Origin: Streptomyces sp. Z26
Lineage (GTDB): Bacteria; Actinomycetota; Actinomycetes; Streptomycetales; Streptomycetaceae
NCBI RefSeq assembly: GCF_003665095.1
Contig: NZ_RCHV01000002.1
Coordinates: 2,974,001 to 3,038,000 of the forward strand
Direction: 5' to 3'
Length of the DNA: 64,000 nt
In this document: piece by piece, positions 26,568 to 34,287 of the stretch
Layout of the letters: the number at the start of each line of letters is the position of its first letter
Position numbering within the stretch: position 1 is the stretch's first letter
Notes under the pieces: generated by a model
Databases searched by the model: none
Seen by the model: the letters and a program-made list of their open reading frames with translations, nothing else
Told to the model about the DNA's origin: nothing
Translations under genes and position numbers: made by a program

Positions 26568-27527
26568 GTGTCCGGATTCGTCGACAAGCCCGAGCCCGTA
26601 CAGGTGCCCGGCCTGGTGCACGTGCACACCGGCAAGGTGCGCGACCTGTACCGGAACGAGGCGGGCGAGCTGGTCATGGTCGCCAGCGACCGGATCTCCG
26701 CGTACGACTGGGTGCTCCCCACCGTCATCCCCGACAAGGGCCGCATCCTGACGCAGCTGTCGCAGTGGTGGTTCGAGCAGCTGGCCGACCTGGTGCCGCA
26801 CCACGTGCTCTCCACCGAGCCGCCGCCCGGCGCGCCCGCCGACTGGGCGGGCCGTACGGTCGTCTGCCGCCCGCTGCGGATGCTCCCCGTCGAGTGCGTG
26901 GCGCGCGGCTACCTGACCGGTTCCGGGCTGGCGGAGTACGAGCAGACGCGCACGGTCTGCGGGCTCGCGCTCCCCGAGGGCCTGGTGGACGGGTCCGAGC
27001 TGCCCGCGCCGATCTTCACCCCGGCCACGAAGGCGGAGGTCGGGGAGCACGACGAGAACGTCGCGTACGAGCATGTCGCCCGGCAGGTCGGTGCCGAAGT
27101 CGCCGCCCGGCTGCGGCAGTTGACGCTCGACGTCTACGATCGGGGCCGGGTCCTCGCCCGCGACCGCGGGATCATCCTGGCCGACACGAAGTTCGAGTTC
27201 GGCTTCGCGGCGGCGGGCGGGAGCACGGACGCGACGGCGGAGGGGCTCGCGGACGGGACCGCGGACGGCGGCGGGCAGCTGGTCCTCGGCGACGAGGTCC
27301 TGACACCCGACTCGTCCCGCTTCTGGCTCGTGGACGACTGGGAACCGGGCCGCGCGCAGGCGTCGTTCGACAAGCAGTACGTACGCGACTGGCTGTCGGG
27401 GCCCGAGTCCGGCTGGGACCGCCGTTCCGAGCAGCCGCCGCCGGAGCTGCCCGCGCACGTCGTCGAGCGGACCCGGCAGAAGTACACGGAGGCGTACCGG
27501 CTGCTGATCGGTACCCCCTTCGAGTGA
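26568..27527 (+). CDS. purC: Phosphoribosylaminoimidazole-succinocarboxamide synthase
   Basis: SAICAR synthetase, joining aspartate to CAIR with ATP. The 319-residue protein carries HTGKVRDLYRNEAG, VASDRISAYDWVLPTVIPDKG and LLPVECVARGYLTGSG, and a C-terminal SSRFWLVDDWEPG. It is of the longer type, with a Gly/Ala insert (FAAAGGSTDATAEGLADGT) between the two halves of the active site. The GTG at 26568 follows GGGAGAG. It stands apart from the other pur genes in the window. Confidence 0.96.
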   Translation: MSGFVDKPEPVQVPGLVHVHTGKVRDLYRNEAGELVMVASDRISAYDWVLPTVIPDKGRILTQLSQWWFEQLADLVPHHVLSTEPPPGAPADWAGRTVVCRPLRMLPVECVARGYLTGSGLAEYEQTRTVCGLALPEGLVDGSELPAPIFTPATKAEVGEHDENVAYEHVARQVGAEVAARLRQLTLDVYDRGRVLARDRGIILADTKFEFGFAAAGGSTDATAEGLADGTADGGGQLVLGDEVLTPDSSRFWLVDDWEPGRAQASFDKQYVRDWLSGPESGWDRRSEQPPPELPAHVVERTRQKYTEAYRLLIGTPFE

Positions 27528-27644
27528 GGGTTCCGGAACACCGGAACCACGGTCAGCGCCCCGCAGGGGGCGGAAATCACGTACCGTGCCTTCGCCGCCC
27601 CGGGCTGCTGGCGGTAAAACGTACGGGCGCGACGGAGGGCGTAC

Positions 27645-28727
27645 GTGCGCGACGAGGCAGCGCGGCAGGCACCCGCGGAAGCGGTGCGGCAGACGCCGAC
27701 GGACACGGCCGGAGCGGGGGACGCGGGCACCGCGTCCGGTGCGACCGGCGCGCGGGCCGCGGCGGGCGGGACGAAGGGGGCGCCGGGCACCGCGGGAGCG
27801 GTGGACGGCGCGGACGGCGCGGCTGCCACGGGCGGCGCGCGGGCGACAAGCGCGACGGGTGCCGCGGAAGCGGCGACGGGTGCGGCGAAGGGGGCGGCGG
27901 CCGGGTCCGGAGGACCGACCGTACGGCCGGAGGCAGGAAGTACGGCCGGTGGCCGGAAGTGGAGTTGGCGGGTGAGTCAGCCGGAGATGCGGCCCGAGGA
28001 GACCGCACGACAGAGTGCGGTGAAGCGTGACAGGCGGCGGGGTGACCTGCTGGGCAGGGCCTTCCCGGGTGGGGACTGGGAGGAACCGGCGGAGCGCCTC
28101 GACGAGTTGTACCAGTGGGTCGAGCAGGGCGCGCTCGGCGTCGTCGACTGGTACTTGGCGGATCGGCGCTGGAAGCGCCGGGCGGCGCGCACGCTGCGCT
28201 TCGGTACGGCGGTCGGGCTGACGGCGGGGGCGACGCTGCCGCTGCTGGAGCTGACGGACACGTTCGGCAACGACCTCGCCCCGTGGGGCTTCGTGGCGCT
28301 GCTGGGCGCGGCCGCGTGCGCCGGGTGCGACCGCTGGTTCGGGCTGACCTCGGGCTGGATGCGGTCGGTGGCGACGGCGCAGGCGGTGCAACGGCGCCTG
28401 GAGACCCTCCAGTACGACTGGGCCACGGAGAGCATCCGCGAGGTGCTCGGCCCGACCGAGGGCACCGCGAGCGAGGCCGCCGAGCGCTGCCTCGGGGTGC
28501 TGCGGCGCTTCGCGGAGGACGTCACGGAGATCGTGCGGGCCGAGACCGTGGACTGGATAGTGGAGTTCCGTACGTCCCCGGCGGCGCTGCGGGCGCCGTC
28601 CGGTGGGAGCGGCAGCGGCGGGGCCGGCGGCCGTACGGACGGCGGGCCGATCACCCGCTTCCCGCTGCTGCCCGGGACGAACCGGCCGAACATGCCGCGT
28701 CAGCGGCCGCCGGACGGGTCGCGGTGA
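27645..28727 (+). CDS. SLATT-like two-transmembrane protein
   Basis: A 360-residue reading frame. Residues 1-109 are an Ala/Gly/Thr-rich low-complexity stretch. The conserved part starts around WSWRVSQPEMRPEE. It has the SLATT pattern: an amphipathic region (LYQWVEQGALGVVDWYLADR), basic RRWKRRAARTLR, two adjacent hydrophobic helices (FGTAVGLTAGATLPLLEL; WGFVALLGAAACAGCDRWFG), then a helical QRRLETLQYDWATE. SLATT proteins are proposed pore-forming effectors in nucleotide-sensing conflict systems, but stand-alone copies occur in actinobacteria. Two starts are possible: GTG 27645 (GGAGGG upstream) and GTG 27972 (GGAG upstream), the latter giving a 251-residue protein without the low-complexity part. 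Confidence 0.75.
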   Translation: MRDEAARQAPAEAVRQTPTDTAGAGDAGTASGATGARAAAGGTKGAPGTAGAVDGADGAAATGGARATSATGAAEAATGAAKGAAAGSGGPTVRPEAGSTAGGRKWSWRVSQPEMRPEETARQSAVKRDRRRGDLLGRAFPGGDWEEPAERLDELYQWVEQGALGVVDWYLADRRWKRRAARTLRFGTAVGLTAGATLPLLELTDTFGNDLAPWGFVALLGAAACAGCDRWFGLTSGWMRSVATAQAVQRRLETLQYDWATESIREVLGPTEGTASEAAERCLGVLRRFAEDVTEIVRAETVDWIVEFRTSPAALRAPSGGSGSGGAGGRTDGGPITRFPLLPGTNRPNMPRQRPPDGSR

Positions 28728-28801
28728 CGGCGTAGGTCCGGGCTCGGCGGGCCTGTGGGGCACGTCGGGCATCGGGCACACGTCGGGCGGGAGCGGGAAC
28801 G

Positions 28802-29344
28802 GTGCGCGAGGGCATGCGGGAGCGGGGCCGGGAGCAGGTACGGGCGGCAGTCGAGGGCGAGTTGCGGCTGCTCGATCCGGCGGTCCGCGCCTCCGCACGG
28901 CTGGTACGGGAGCTGCTGGACCCGGAGTTCACGGAGTTCGGCGCGTCCGGGCGGTGCTGGGACCGCGACTCGGTGACGGCGGCCCTCGCGCTGGAGTCGT
29001 CCGGGGAGGCCGGGCCCGGTGGCGGGCCCGGCGATGAGGCCGGGCCCGGCGGTCCGGCGGGGCCGATCACCGCGACGGAGCTGGTGGGCACCCTGCTCGC
29101 CCCCGACATCGTCCACCTGACCTACGTCTCGGAACGGAACGGCCGCCGCGTACGCCGCAGTTCCCTCTGGCGGCACCGTACGGGCGCGGGCTGGCGGCTG
29201 TACTTCCACCAGGGCACGCCCACCGACCCGGCGGACCCGGGCCCGGCACGCCCGGCGGCGGCCCCCGCCACGGCCGCTGGGGCCGCCGCGGGCCCGCCCA
29301 CGGCGGACGGGACGCGGGGCACGGCGGACGGGACCACCCCGTAG
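28802..29344 (+). CDS. DUF4440/NTF2-like protein
   Basis: A 180-residue protein. The first 130 residues fit the NTF2-like cone fold (ELRLLDPAVRASARLVRELL, EFTEFGASGRCWDRDSV, LVGTLLAPDIVHLTYVSER, SLWRHRTGAGWRLYFHQGTP). These stand-alone domains often bind small ligands, but the role here is unknown. A Pro/Ala/Gly-rich tail of about 35 residues and an internal Gly insert are not part of the fold. The GTG at 28802 is 74 nt after the SLATT-like gene, with which it may be co-transcribed. Confidence 0.75.
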   Translation: MREGMRERGREQVRAAVEGELRLLDPAVRASARLVRELLDPEFTEFGASGRCWDRDSVTAALALESSGEAGPGGGPGDEAGPGGPAGPITATELVGTLLAPDIVHLTYVSERNGRRVRRSSLWRHRTGAGWRLYFHQGTPTDPADPGPARPAAAPATAAGAAAGPPTADGTRGTADGTTP

Positions 29345-29355
29345 CGCGCCGGGAC

Positions 29356-29386
29356 TTGCCTTGGAGCGCACTCCAGTACCTAGCGT
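29356..29386 (+). promoter_or_regulatory. MerR-type promoter of the SDR gene
   Basis: TTGCCT (29356-29361) and TAGCGT (29381-29386) are 19 bp apart. The long spacer holds the dyad TGGAG-N4-CTCCA. An over-long spacer with a central dyad is the hallmark of promoters activated by MerR-family regulators. The start codon ATG is only 7 nt after the -10 box, so the message is probably leaderless. Confidence 0.65.
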
Positions 29387-29393
29387 GCCGCCC

Positions 29394-30107
29394 ATGACCG
29401 CACCCCATGTCACTCTGATCACCGGCGGCTCCGGCGGGATCGGTGCCGCGACCGCGCGGCAGCTGCTCCGGCAGGGCCGCAAGGTCGCCGTCACCGGGCG
29501 GGACGGCGACCGGCTGAAGGCGTTCGCGCAGAGCGTCGCCGGTGAACTCGGCAGCGAGCACGACCTGTTGACCCTCGTGGGCCACGCGGCCGACGAGGAC
29601 GCGGTGGAGTCCGCCGTGGCCACCACCGTCGAGTGGTTCGGACGGCTGGACGCCGTCGTCGCCAACGCGGGCTTCGCCGACCCGGACAACCTCGGCGGCG
29701 ACGACACGTCGGGCTGGCGCGAGATGGTGCTGACGAACGTGCTCGGGCCAGCGCTGCTCATCAGGGCCGCACTGCCCGCGTTGAAGCGCACGGGCGGGCG
29801 GATCGTGCTCGTGGGCAGCGTCGCGGGCCTCGTCCACACGCCGGGCAACCTCTACGGCGCCACCAAGTGGGCCGTGACCGGGATCGCCGAGAACACCCGG
29901 CTGATGGTCACGGGCGACGGCGTCGGCGTCACGCTCGTCGCCCCCGGCCGGACGGACACCGGTTTCTGGGACGTCGTCGGCCAGGCGCCGGAGGGGCGGT
30001 TGTTGACGGCGGATCAGGTCGCGGACTCCTTGACCTGGGCCGTCAACCAGCCCAGCGGCGTCGACGTGAACACCGTCGTGATCCGCCCCCTCGGCCAGCC
30101 GGTCTGA
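29394..30107 (+). CDS. Short-chain dehydrogenase/reductase
   Basis: A 237-residue classical SDR enzyme. The cofactor motif is TGGSGGIGAATARQL, preceded by VTLI, with a downstream Arg suggesting NADP(H). NAG is in VVANAGFADPDN. The catalytic Ser is in VLVGSVAGLV and the YxxxK is YGATK. APGRTDTGFW follows as usual. The substrate cannot be named. The ATG at 29394 is the first codon of an apparently leaderless transcript. Regulation by a MerR-type activator suggests a redox or drug stress response, but the regulator gene is not adjacent. Confidence 0.9.
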   Translation: MTAPHVTLITGGSGGIGAATARQLLRQGRKVAVTGRDGDRLKAFAQSVAGELGSEHDLLTLVGHAADEDAVESAVATTVEWFGRLDAVVANAGFADPDNLGGDDTSGWREMVLTNVLGPALLIRAALPALKRTGGRIVLVGSVAGLVHTPGNLYGATKWAVTGIAENTRLMVTGDGVGVTLVAPGRTDTGFWDVVGQAPEGRLLTADQVADSLTWAVNQPSGVDVNTVVIRPLGQPV

Positions 30108-30273
30108 GCAACGCACGGCGCCCGACCCGGCGGGGGCCCACGTCCCGTACCCCCGCGCGCCGCTCGGTACGACCATGCGGGGTGCGCGCGAGGTACGGGC
30201 GCGGGGGTGCGGGCGTGGAGTGCGATGCGGCGTGCGGTACGTCGTGAACGGCACGGACCGCACCCGCCCCGAC

Positions 30274-30297
30274 GGTCCTCGCCGGGGCGAGGACCGG
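30274..30297. terminator. Bidirectional terminator between the SDR gene and the next gene
   Basis: A 10-bp perfect stem, CGGTCCTCGC / GCGAGGACCG, with loop CGGG, between convergent genes. Confidence 0.75.
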
Positions 30298-30336
30298 GCG
30301 GCACCCACGTATGGGCGGTGTCCGGGCGGACAGCGC

Positions 30337-30987
30337 CTAGCTGAAGATGATCATCGAGCCCTGTGCCAGGCTGCGCGTCGCGGCGGCGTGCAGGCCGAGC
30401 CACACGTGCCGTTCACGGGCGAACAGGCTGTCGCCGTACGCGATCGGCGCCGCGGGTTCCTCCAGCTCCGTGGGTCGCGACGGCGGCTCCGGCGGAGGCG
30501 GCGGGTTGGCCGGGTCGATCCCCAGGAAGGGCGCGACGGCGTGGAGTTCCCGCAGGAGTCCCTGCGCGGAGCCCAACGGGCCGCCGCCTTCCAGAAGTTC
30601 GTCGTTGGACAGGGGGGCGGCGAAGTCGATGGGCACGTACGCCCCCGCGTGGTCGTAGTGCCAGACCAGATGTGACTGCTGCGCGGTCGACTCGAACATC
30701 TCCAGCAGCTGCTCGTAGTCGCCGCCCAGGGCGTCCACCGGCGTGACCTCCAGACCGCACAGCTGGAGCAGGTGTGCGCGGCGCAGCAGGTGCAGCGCGT
30801 CGTAGTCGAAGCCCGCGACCGGGGCCACGTCGCCGGAGAGCCCGGCGACGTAGCCGTAGACCGGCACCGGGGGGAGGCCCGCCTCGGCCAGCGCGCGGTC
30901 GTAGCTCGCGATCTCCTCAGCGAACGGGTTGTCAGGGCTGTGGCACAGCACGTCGACCAGGGGGACCAGCCAGAGATCACAGGCCAA
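30337..30987 (-). CDS. Conserved hypothetical actinomycete protein
   Basis: A 216-residue soluble protein starting ACDLWLVPLVDVLCHSPDNP. It has conserved-looking blocks (GLSGDVAPVAGFDYDALHLL, VDALGGDYEQLLEMFESTAQ, SHLVWHYDHAGAYVPIDF) and a short proline run (ANPPPPPEPPSRP). I do not recognise a domain. The TTG at 30987 was chosen because GGAGC lies upstream and the sequence before it is not protein-like. It is transcribed alone. Confidence 0.75.
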   Translation of the reverse strand: MACDLWLVPLVDVLCHSPDNPFAEEIASYDRALAEAGLPPVPVYGYVAGLSGDVAPVAGFDYDALHLLRRAHLLQLCGLEVTPVDALGGDYEQLLEMFESTAQQSHLVWHYDHAGAYVPIDFAAPLSNDELLEGGGPLGSAQGLLRELHAVAPFLGIDPANPPPPPEPPSRPTELEEPAAPIAYGDSLFARERHVWLGLHAAATRSLAQGSMIIFS

Positions 30988-31183
30988 GGGGTGCTCCAAT
31001 GCACGACGGTCGTCGGCGCAGCCTAGTGCTGCACACAGGACAGTTGCAGTCTGCATGCGGTCACATACGGACTGGAACAGCTTGTTCACCCAGGTTCGCA
31101 GACACGCAGGAGTGTCCTACGGACAGCGACGACCGGGAACGGGCCGGACACGACCAGAACGAATCAGATCACGCCAGATCCGT

Positions 31184-31852
31184 TCAAGAGCGTTCCGTGA
31201 GCTTCTGGACGAGCGTCACCGAGTGCGCGTTGTACTCGGCGACGATCCGCTCCGCGTTCGCCTTGTCGTGCCGTTCGACCGCGACCAGCAACTCCCGGTG
31301 CCCCGACCACAGCTGTCCGGCCAGTCGCTCCTCGCGGCGCAGGTACGGCACGGCGAACGCCCAGCACTGGACGCGTATGCGGTCCAGGAAATCGGTGATG
31401 TAGCGGTTCCCGACGATGCCTCCCAACTCCCGCCAGTACCTCAGGTCGTAGCCGATCAGCACGTCCAGCTCACCGGCCAACGCGGCCCGTTCCGCCGCCT
31501 CCGCGCGACGCCGCACGGAGGCGAGTGCCGCGGCGTCCGGCGCGCGCGGGCGGCCCTGCCGTCCGGCGGCCCGCCGCAGCACGCCGTCCACCACCAGCGT
31601 GCGCGCCTCGACCATCGACCGGAAGTCGTCCAACGTGAACTCGTGCACGCGGAAGCCCCGATGCTGCTCCACCTCCAGCAGCCCCTGCGCGGCGAGATCG
31701 ACGAGCGCCTCGCGTACGGGCGTCGCGGACACGCCGTACTGCTCGGCGATCTCCTTGACCGTGAAGTCGCGGCCGGTCGGCAGCCGCCCGGCCAGGATCT
31801 CGTCACGCAGTGCGACGGCGATCTGCGCGCGCAGGGTGCTGCGCCGGATCAC
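31184..31852 (-). CDS. GntR-family regulator (FadR/FCD type)
   Basis: A 222-residue regulator. The N-terminal winged helix is LRAQIAVALRDEILAGRLPT followed by VKEIAEQYGVSATPVREAL. The C-terminal helical domain fits the FCD ligand-binding fold (VEARTLVVDGVLRRA, FLDRIRVQCWAF, SGHRELLVAVERHD with metal-ligand-type His). The GTG overlaps the aminotransferase stop by 4 nt, so it is the second gene of that operon and probably an autoregulator. Two GACAG-N4-CTGTC dyads in the operon promoter are its likely operators. Confidence 0.9.
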   Translation of the reverse strand: MIRRSTLRAQIAVALRDEILAGRLPTGRDFTVKEIAEQYGVSATPVREALVDLAAQGLLEVEQHRGFRVHEFTLDDFRSMVEARTLVVDGVLRRAAGRQGRPRAPDAAALASVRRRAEAAERAALAGELDVLIGYDLRYWRELGGIVGNRYITDFLDRIRVQCWAFAVPYLRREERLAGQLWSGHRELLVAVERHDKANAERIVAEYNAHSVTLVQKLTERS

Positions 31853-33297
31853 AGCACGCGCCCCGCTGCCCCGGCCGCACCGGCCGTCGTGTGGGCGTCG
31901 GCGGCGTTCAGCGCCTCGTCGAGGGCGGCCAGGCCGTCCTTCGCCTCGGCCTCGGTGACGGTGCAGGCCGGGACGACGTGCGTACGGTTCATGTTGACGA
32001 ACGGCCACAGCCCCTGCTTCTTGCAGGCCGCCGCGAACTCGGCCATGGGCTGGTTGTCCGCGCCCGTGGCGTTGTAGGGGACGAGCGGCTCGCGCGTCTC
32101 CCGGTCGCGGACCAGGTCCAGCGCCCAGAACACACCGGCGCCCCGCACCTCACCGATCGACGGGTGACGCTCGGCCAACTCCCGCAGCCCCGGGCCGAGG
32201 ACGTCCGCACCGATACGGGCGGCGTTCTCGACGATGCCCTCCTCCGCCATGGTGTTGATCGTGGCGACGGCGGACGCGCAGGCGAGCGGGTGCCCGGAGT
32301 ACGTGAGACCGCCCGGGTACGGGCGCTGGTCGAAGGTCGCGGCGATGGCACCGGAGATGGCGACGCCGCCCAGCGGCACGTAACCGGAGTTGACGCCCTT
32401 GGCGAAGGTCAGCAGGTCCGGCGTGACGTCGAACAGGTCGGCGGCGAACCACGTGCCCGTACGCCCGAATCCCGCCATCACCTCGTCGAGGACGAAGACG
32501 ATGCCGTACCGGTCGCAGATCGCGCGGACGCCCGCGAGATAACCGGCCGGGGGCATCAGCACACCGGCCGTGCCGACGATCGTCTCCAGGATGATCGCGG
32601 CGATCGACTGCGGCCCCTCGAAGAGGATCGTCTCCTCCAGGTGCGCGAGCGCGCGCTCGCACTCCTCCGCCTCCGTGGTCGCGTGGAAGTGCGAGCGGTA
32701 GAGGAACGGGCCCCAGAACCGCACGACTCCGGCGGTGCCGGTGTCGGACGCCCAACGGCGCGGGTCACCGGTGAGGTTGATCGCGGCGGCGGTGGCGCCA
32801 TGGTACGAGCGGTAGGCCGACATGACCTTCGGGCGCCCCGTGTGCACCCGGGCCATCCGCACGGCGTGCTCGACGGCCTCGGCCCCGGCGTTGGTGAAGA
32901 AGATCTTGTCGAGGTCACCGGGGGTGCGCTCGGCGATCAGCCGGGCGGCCTCGGCGCGCACGTCGACGGCGAAGCCCGGCGCGAGCGTGCACAGGCGGCC
33001 CGCCTGCTCCTGGATCGCGGCGACGACCTTGGGGTGCTGGTGGCCGATGTTGGTGTTGACGAGCTGGGAGGAGAAGTCCAGGAAGCGGTTGCCGTCGTAG
33101 TCCCAGAAGTACGAACCCTCGGCACCGGCGATCGGCAGCGGGTCGATCAGGCCCTGCGCCGACCAGGAGTGGAAGACGTGCGCGCGGTCCGCGGCGTGCA
33201 CCGCCGCCTTGGCGGCCGGGTCCGGCTGGAACTGCGCGAACCGCTGGCCCGGCGCGGCTGCCGACCCGGACTGCGACGGGGTGTTGTTGCTGGTCAT
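31849..33297 (-). CDS. Class III (omega-type) aminotransferase
   Basis: A 482-residue PLP enzyme of the aspartate aminotransferase fold class III group. Landmarks are FFTNAGAEAVEHAVRMAR, YHGATAAAINLTGD, VLDEVMAGFGRTG (Asp binding the PLP nitrogen) and LLTFAKGVNSGYVPLGG with the PLP lysine. The family includes taurine-pyruvate and other omega-amino-acid:pyruvate enzymes; the substrate cannot be read from the sequence. The ATG at 33297 (MTSNNTPSQ) was chosen over an ATG 9 nt earlier because GATGAGAG then falls at ribosome-binding distance. It is first in an operon with the GntR regulator. Confidence 0.9.
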   Translation of the reverse strand: MTSNNTPSQSGSAAAPGQRFAQFQPDPAAKAAVHAADRAHVFHSWSAQGLIDPLPIAGAEGSYFWDYDGNRFLDFSSQLVNTNIGHQHPKVVAAIQEQAGRLCTLAPGFAVDVRAEAARLIAERTPGDLDKIFFTNAGAEAVEHAVRMARVHTGRPKVMSAYRSYHGATAAAINLTGDPRRWASDTGTAGVVRFWGPFLYRSHFHATTEAEECERALAHLEETILFEGPQSIAAIILETIVGTAGVLMPPAGYLAGVRAICDRYGIVFVLDEVMAGFGRTGTWFAADLFDVTPDLLTFAKGVNSGYVPLGGVAISGAIAATFDQRPYPGGLTYSGHPLACASAVATINTMAEEGIVENAARIGADVLGPGLRELAERHPSIGEVRGAGVFWALDLVRDRETREPLVPYNATGADNQPMAEFAAACKKQGLWPFVNMNRTHVVPACTVTEAEAKDGLAALDEALNAADAHTTAGAAGAAGRVL

Positions 33298-33429
33298 GGC
33301 TCTCATCTCTTCATTCGAACCGCGCCCCCGGAACGGTGGACGCCGACACCCCAGCCTAGAGAGCGGCCCGTGCGCACGTCTGCGCCGTGGGCCCAGGTGT
33401 GGGGATTGCATGGATCACCATAGACCATT

Positions 33430-33443
33430 GACAGCAGGCTGTC
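33430..33443. promoter_or_regulatory. Operator 1, GACAG-N4-CTGTC
   Basis: A perfect dyad placed between the -10 and -35 boxes of the minus-strand promoter and overlapping the -35. It is well placed for repression by the GntR protein of the operon. Confidence 0.65.
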
Positions 33444-33448
33444 CAATT

Positions 33449-33462
33449 GACAGAATGCTGTC
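33449..33462. promoter_or_regulatory. Operator 2, GACAG-N4-CTGTC
   Basis: The same dyad as operator 1, shifted by exactly 19 bp and also preceded by TT. Both form a direct repeat of TTGACAG-N4-CTGTC. Confidence 0.65.
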
Positions 33463-33678
33463 GTAGGGTCCAGAATCGGCAGGGCGGCACGCGAAACCCG
33501 GTCGCGAGGGCGACGCGGCGGGGTCGGAGCGGACGAAGAGGGTCGCGACGGCACAGGGCAGGGCGGCCCGGGAAGCGAGTACGGGGACGGGAGCGCGGCA
33601 TGGACCGGTGGAGCGGGTGACGGGCGAGACCAGCCACGGAAGGAAGGAGAGCGGGTTGACGGACGAGGTGGTGACGGC

Positions 33679-34215
33679 GTGAGCGACGAGGCGGACGGGG
33701 CCGTGGCCGCGACGCCCCTGGAGCAGGCGTTGCAGCGGTTGCTCAGCGACTCGGCACTGACGGCTTTCCGGCTCAACGGCCAGTACCTGTCGGCGACCGA
33801 ACGGCTGGCGCGGCCGGCGGGGCTGACGGCCGCCTGGTGGCAGGTGCTGGGCGCGGTGCTGGCGGAGCCGCTGCCGGTCGCCGGGGTGGCGCGCGCGCTG
33901 GGCACCACACGGCAGAGCGTGCAGCGGATCGCGGACCTGCTCGTGGAACGCGGCCTGGCGACGTACGAGCCCAACCCCGCCCACCGCAGGGCCAAGCTCG
34001 TCACACCGACCGCGGCGGGCCGGGAGGCGATCGCCCGGATCACCCCCGGGTACACCGAGTTCGCGGCCCGGCTCGCGGACGAGCTGGGCGGGGAGGCGGA
34101 GTTCGCGGAGGTGCTGGCGGCACAGGAACGACTGACGGCGGCGCTGGAGGCACTGGAGAGAAGGGAGGCAGCCGGAGAGGAGGACGTGGAGACTGCCATC
34201 GGGCGTGGCGGATAA
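33679..34215 (+). CDS. MarR-family transcriptional regulator
   Basis: A 178-residue winged-helix regulator. The recognition region is VAGVARALGTTRQSVQRIAD and the wing ATYEPNPAHRRAKLVTPTAAG. Flanking helices form the dimerisation domain. It is divergent from the aminotransferase operon and upstream of the kinase pair. The targets are unknown. The GTG at 33679 is used; a TTGACGGACGAGGTGGTGACG stretch just before it offers earlier starts but no better ribosome binding site. Confidence 0.87.
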   Translation: MSDEADGAVAATPLEQALQRLLSDSALTAFRLNGQYLSATERLARPAGLTAAWWQVLGAVLAEPLPVAGVARALGTTRQSVQRIADLLVERGLATYEPNPAHRRAKLVTPTAAGREAIARITPGYTEFAARLADELGGEAEFAEVLAAQERLTAALEALERREAAGEEDVETAIGRGG

Positions 34216-34287
34216 CGGATCAGCGACGGACTGTCCGACCCCCCTCACGAGCACATACGCTCCGTGTCGGGGAAGGGGACGAACTGT

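Larger units (their letters stand above)
33298..33678. promoter_or_regulatory. Divergent regulatory region (aminotransferase operon and marR)
   Basis: These 381 nt hold a minus-strand promoter for the aminotransferase operon: -35 TTGGAC (minus strand, 33446-33441) and -10 TATGGT (33422-33417), spacer 18. Two tandem dyads overlap and flank it. The right part (33480-33670) is GC-rich and gives no convincing small gene. Confidence 0.55.
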
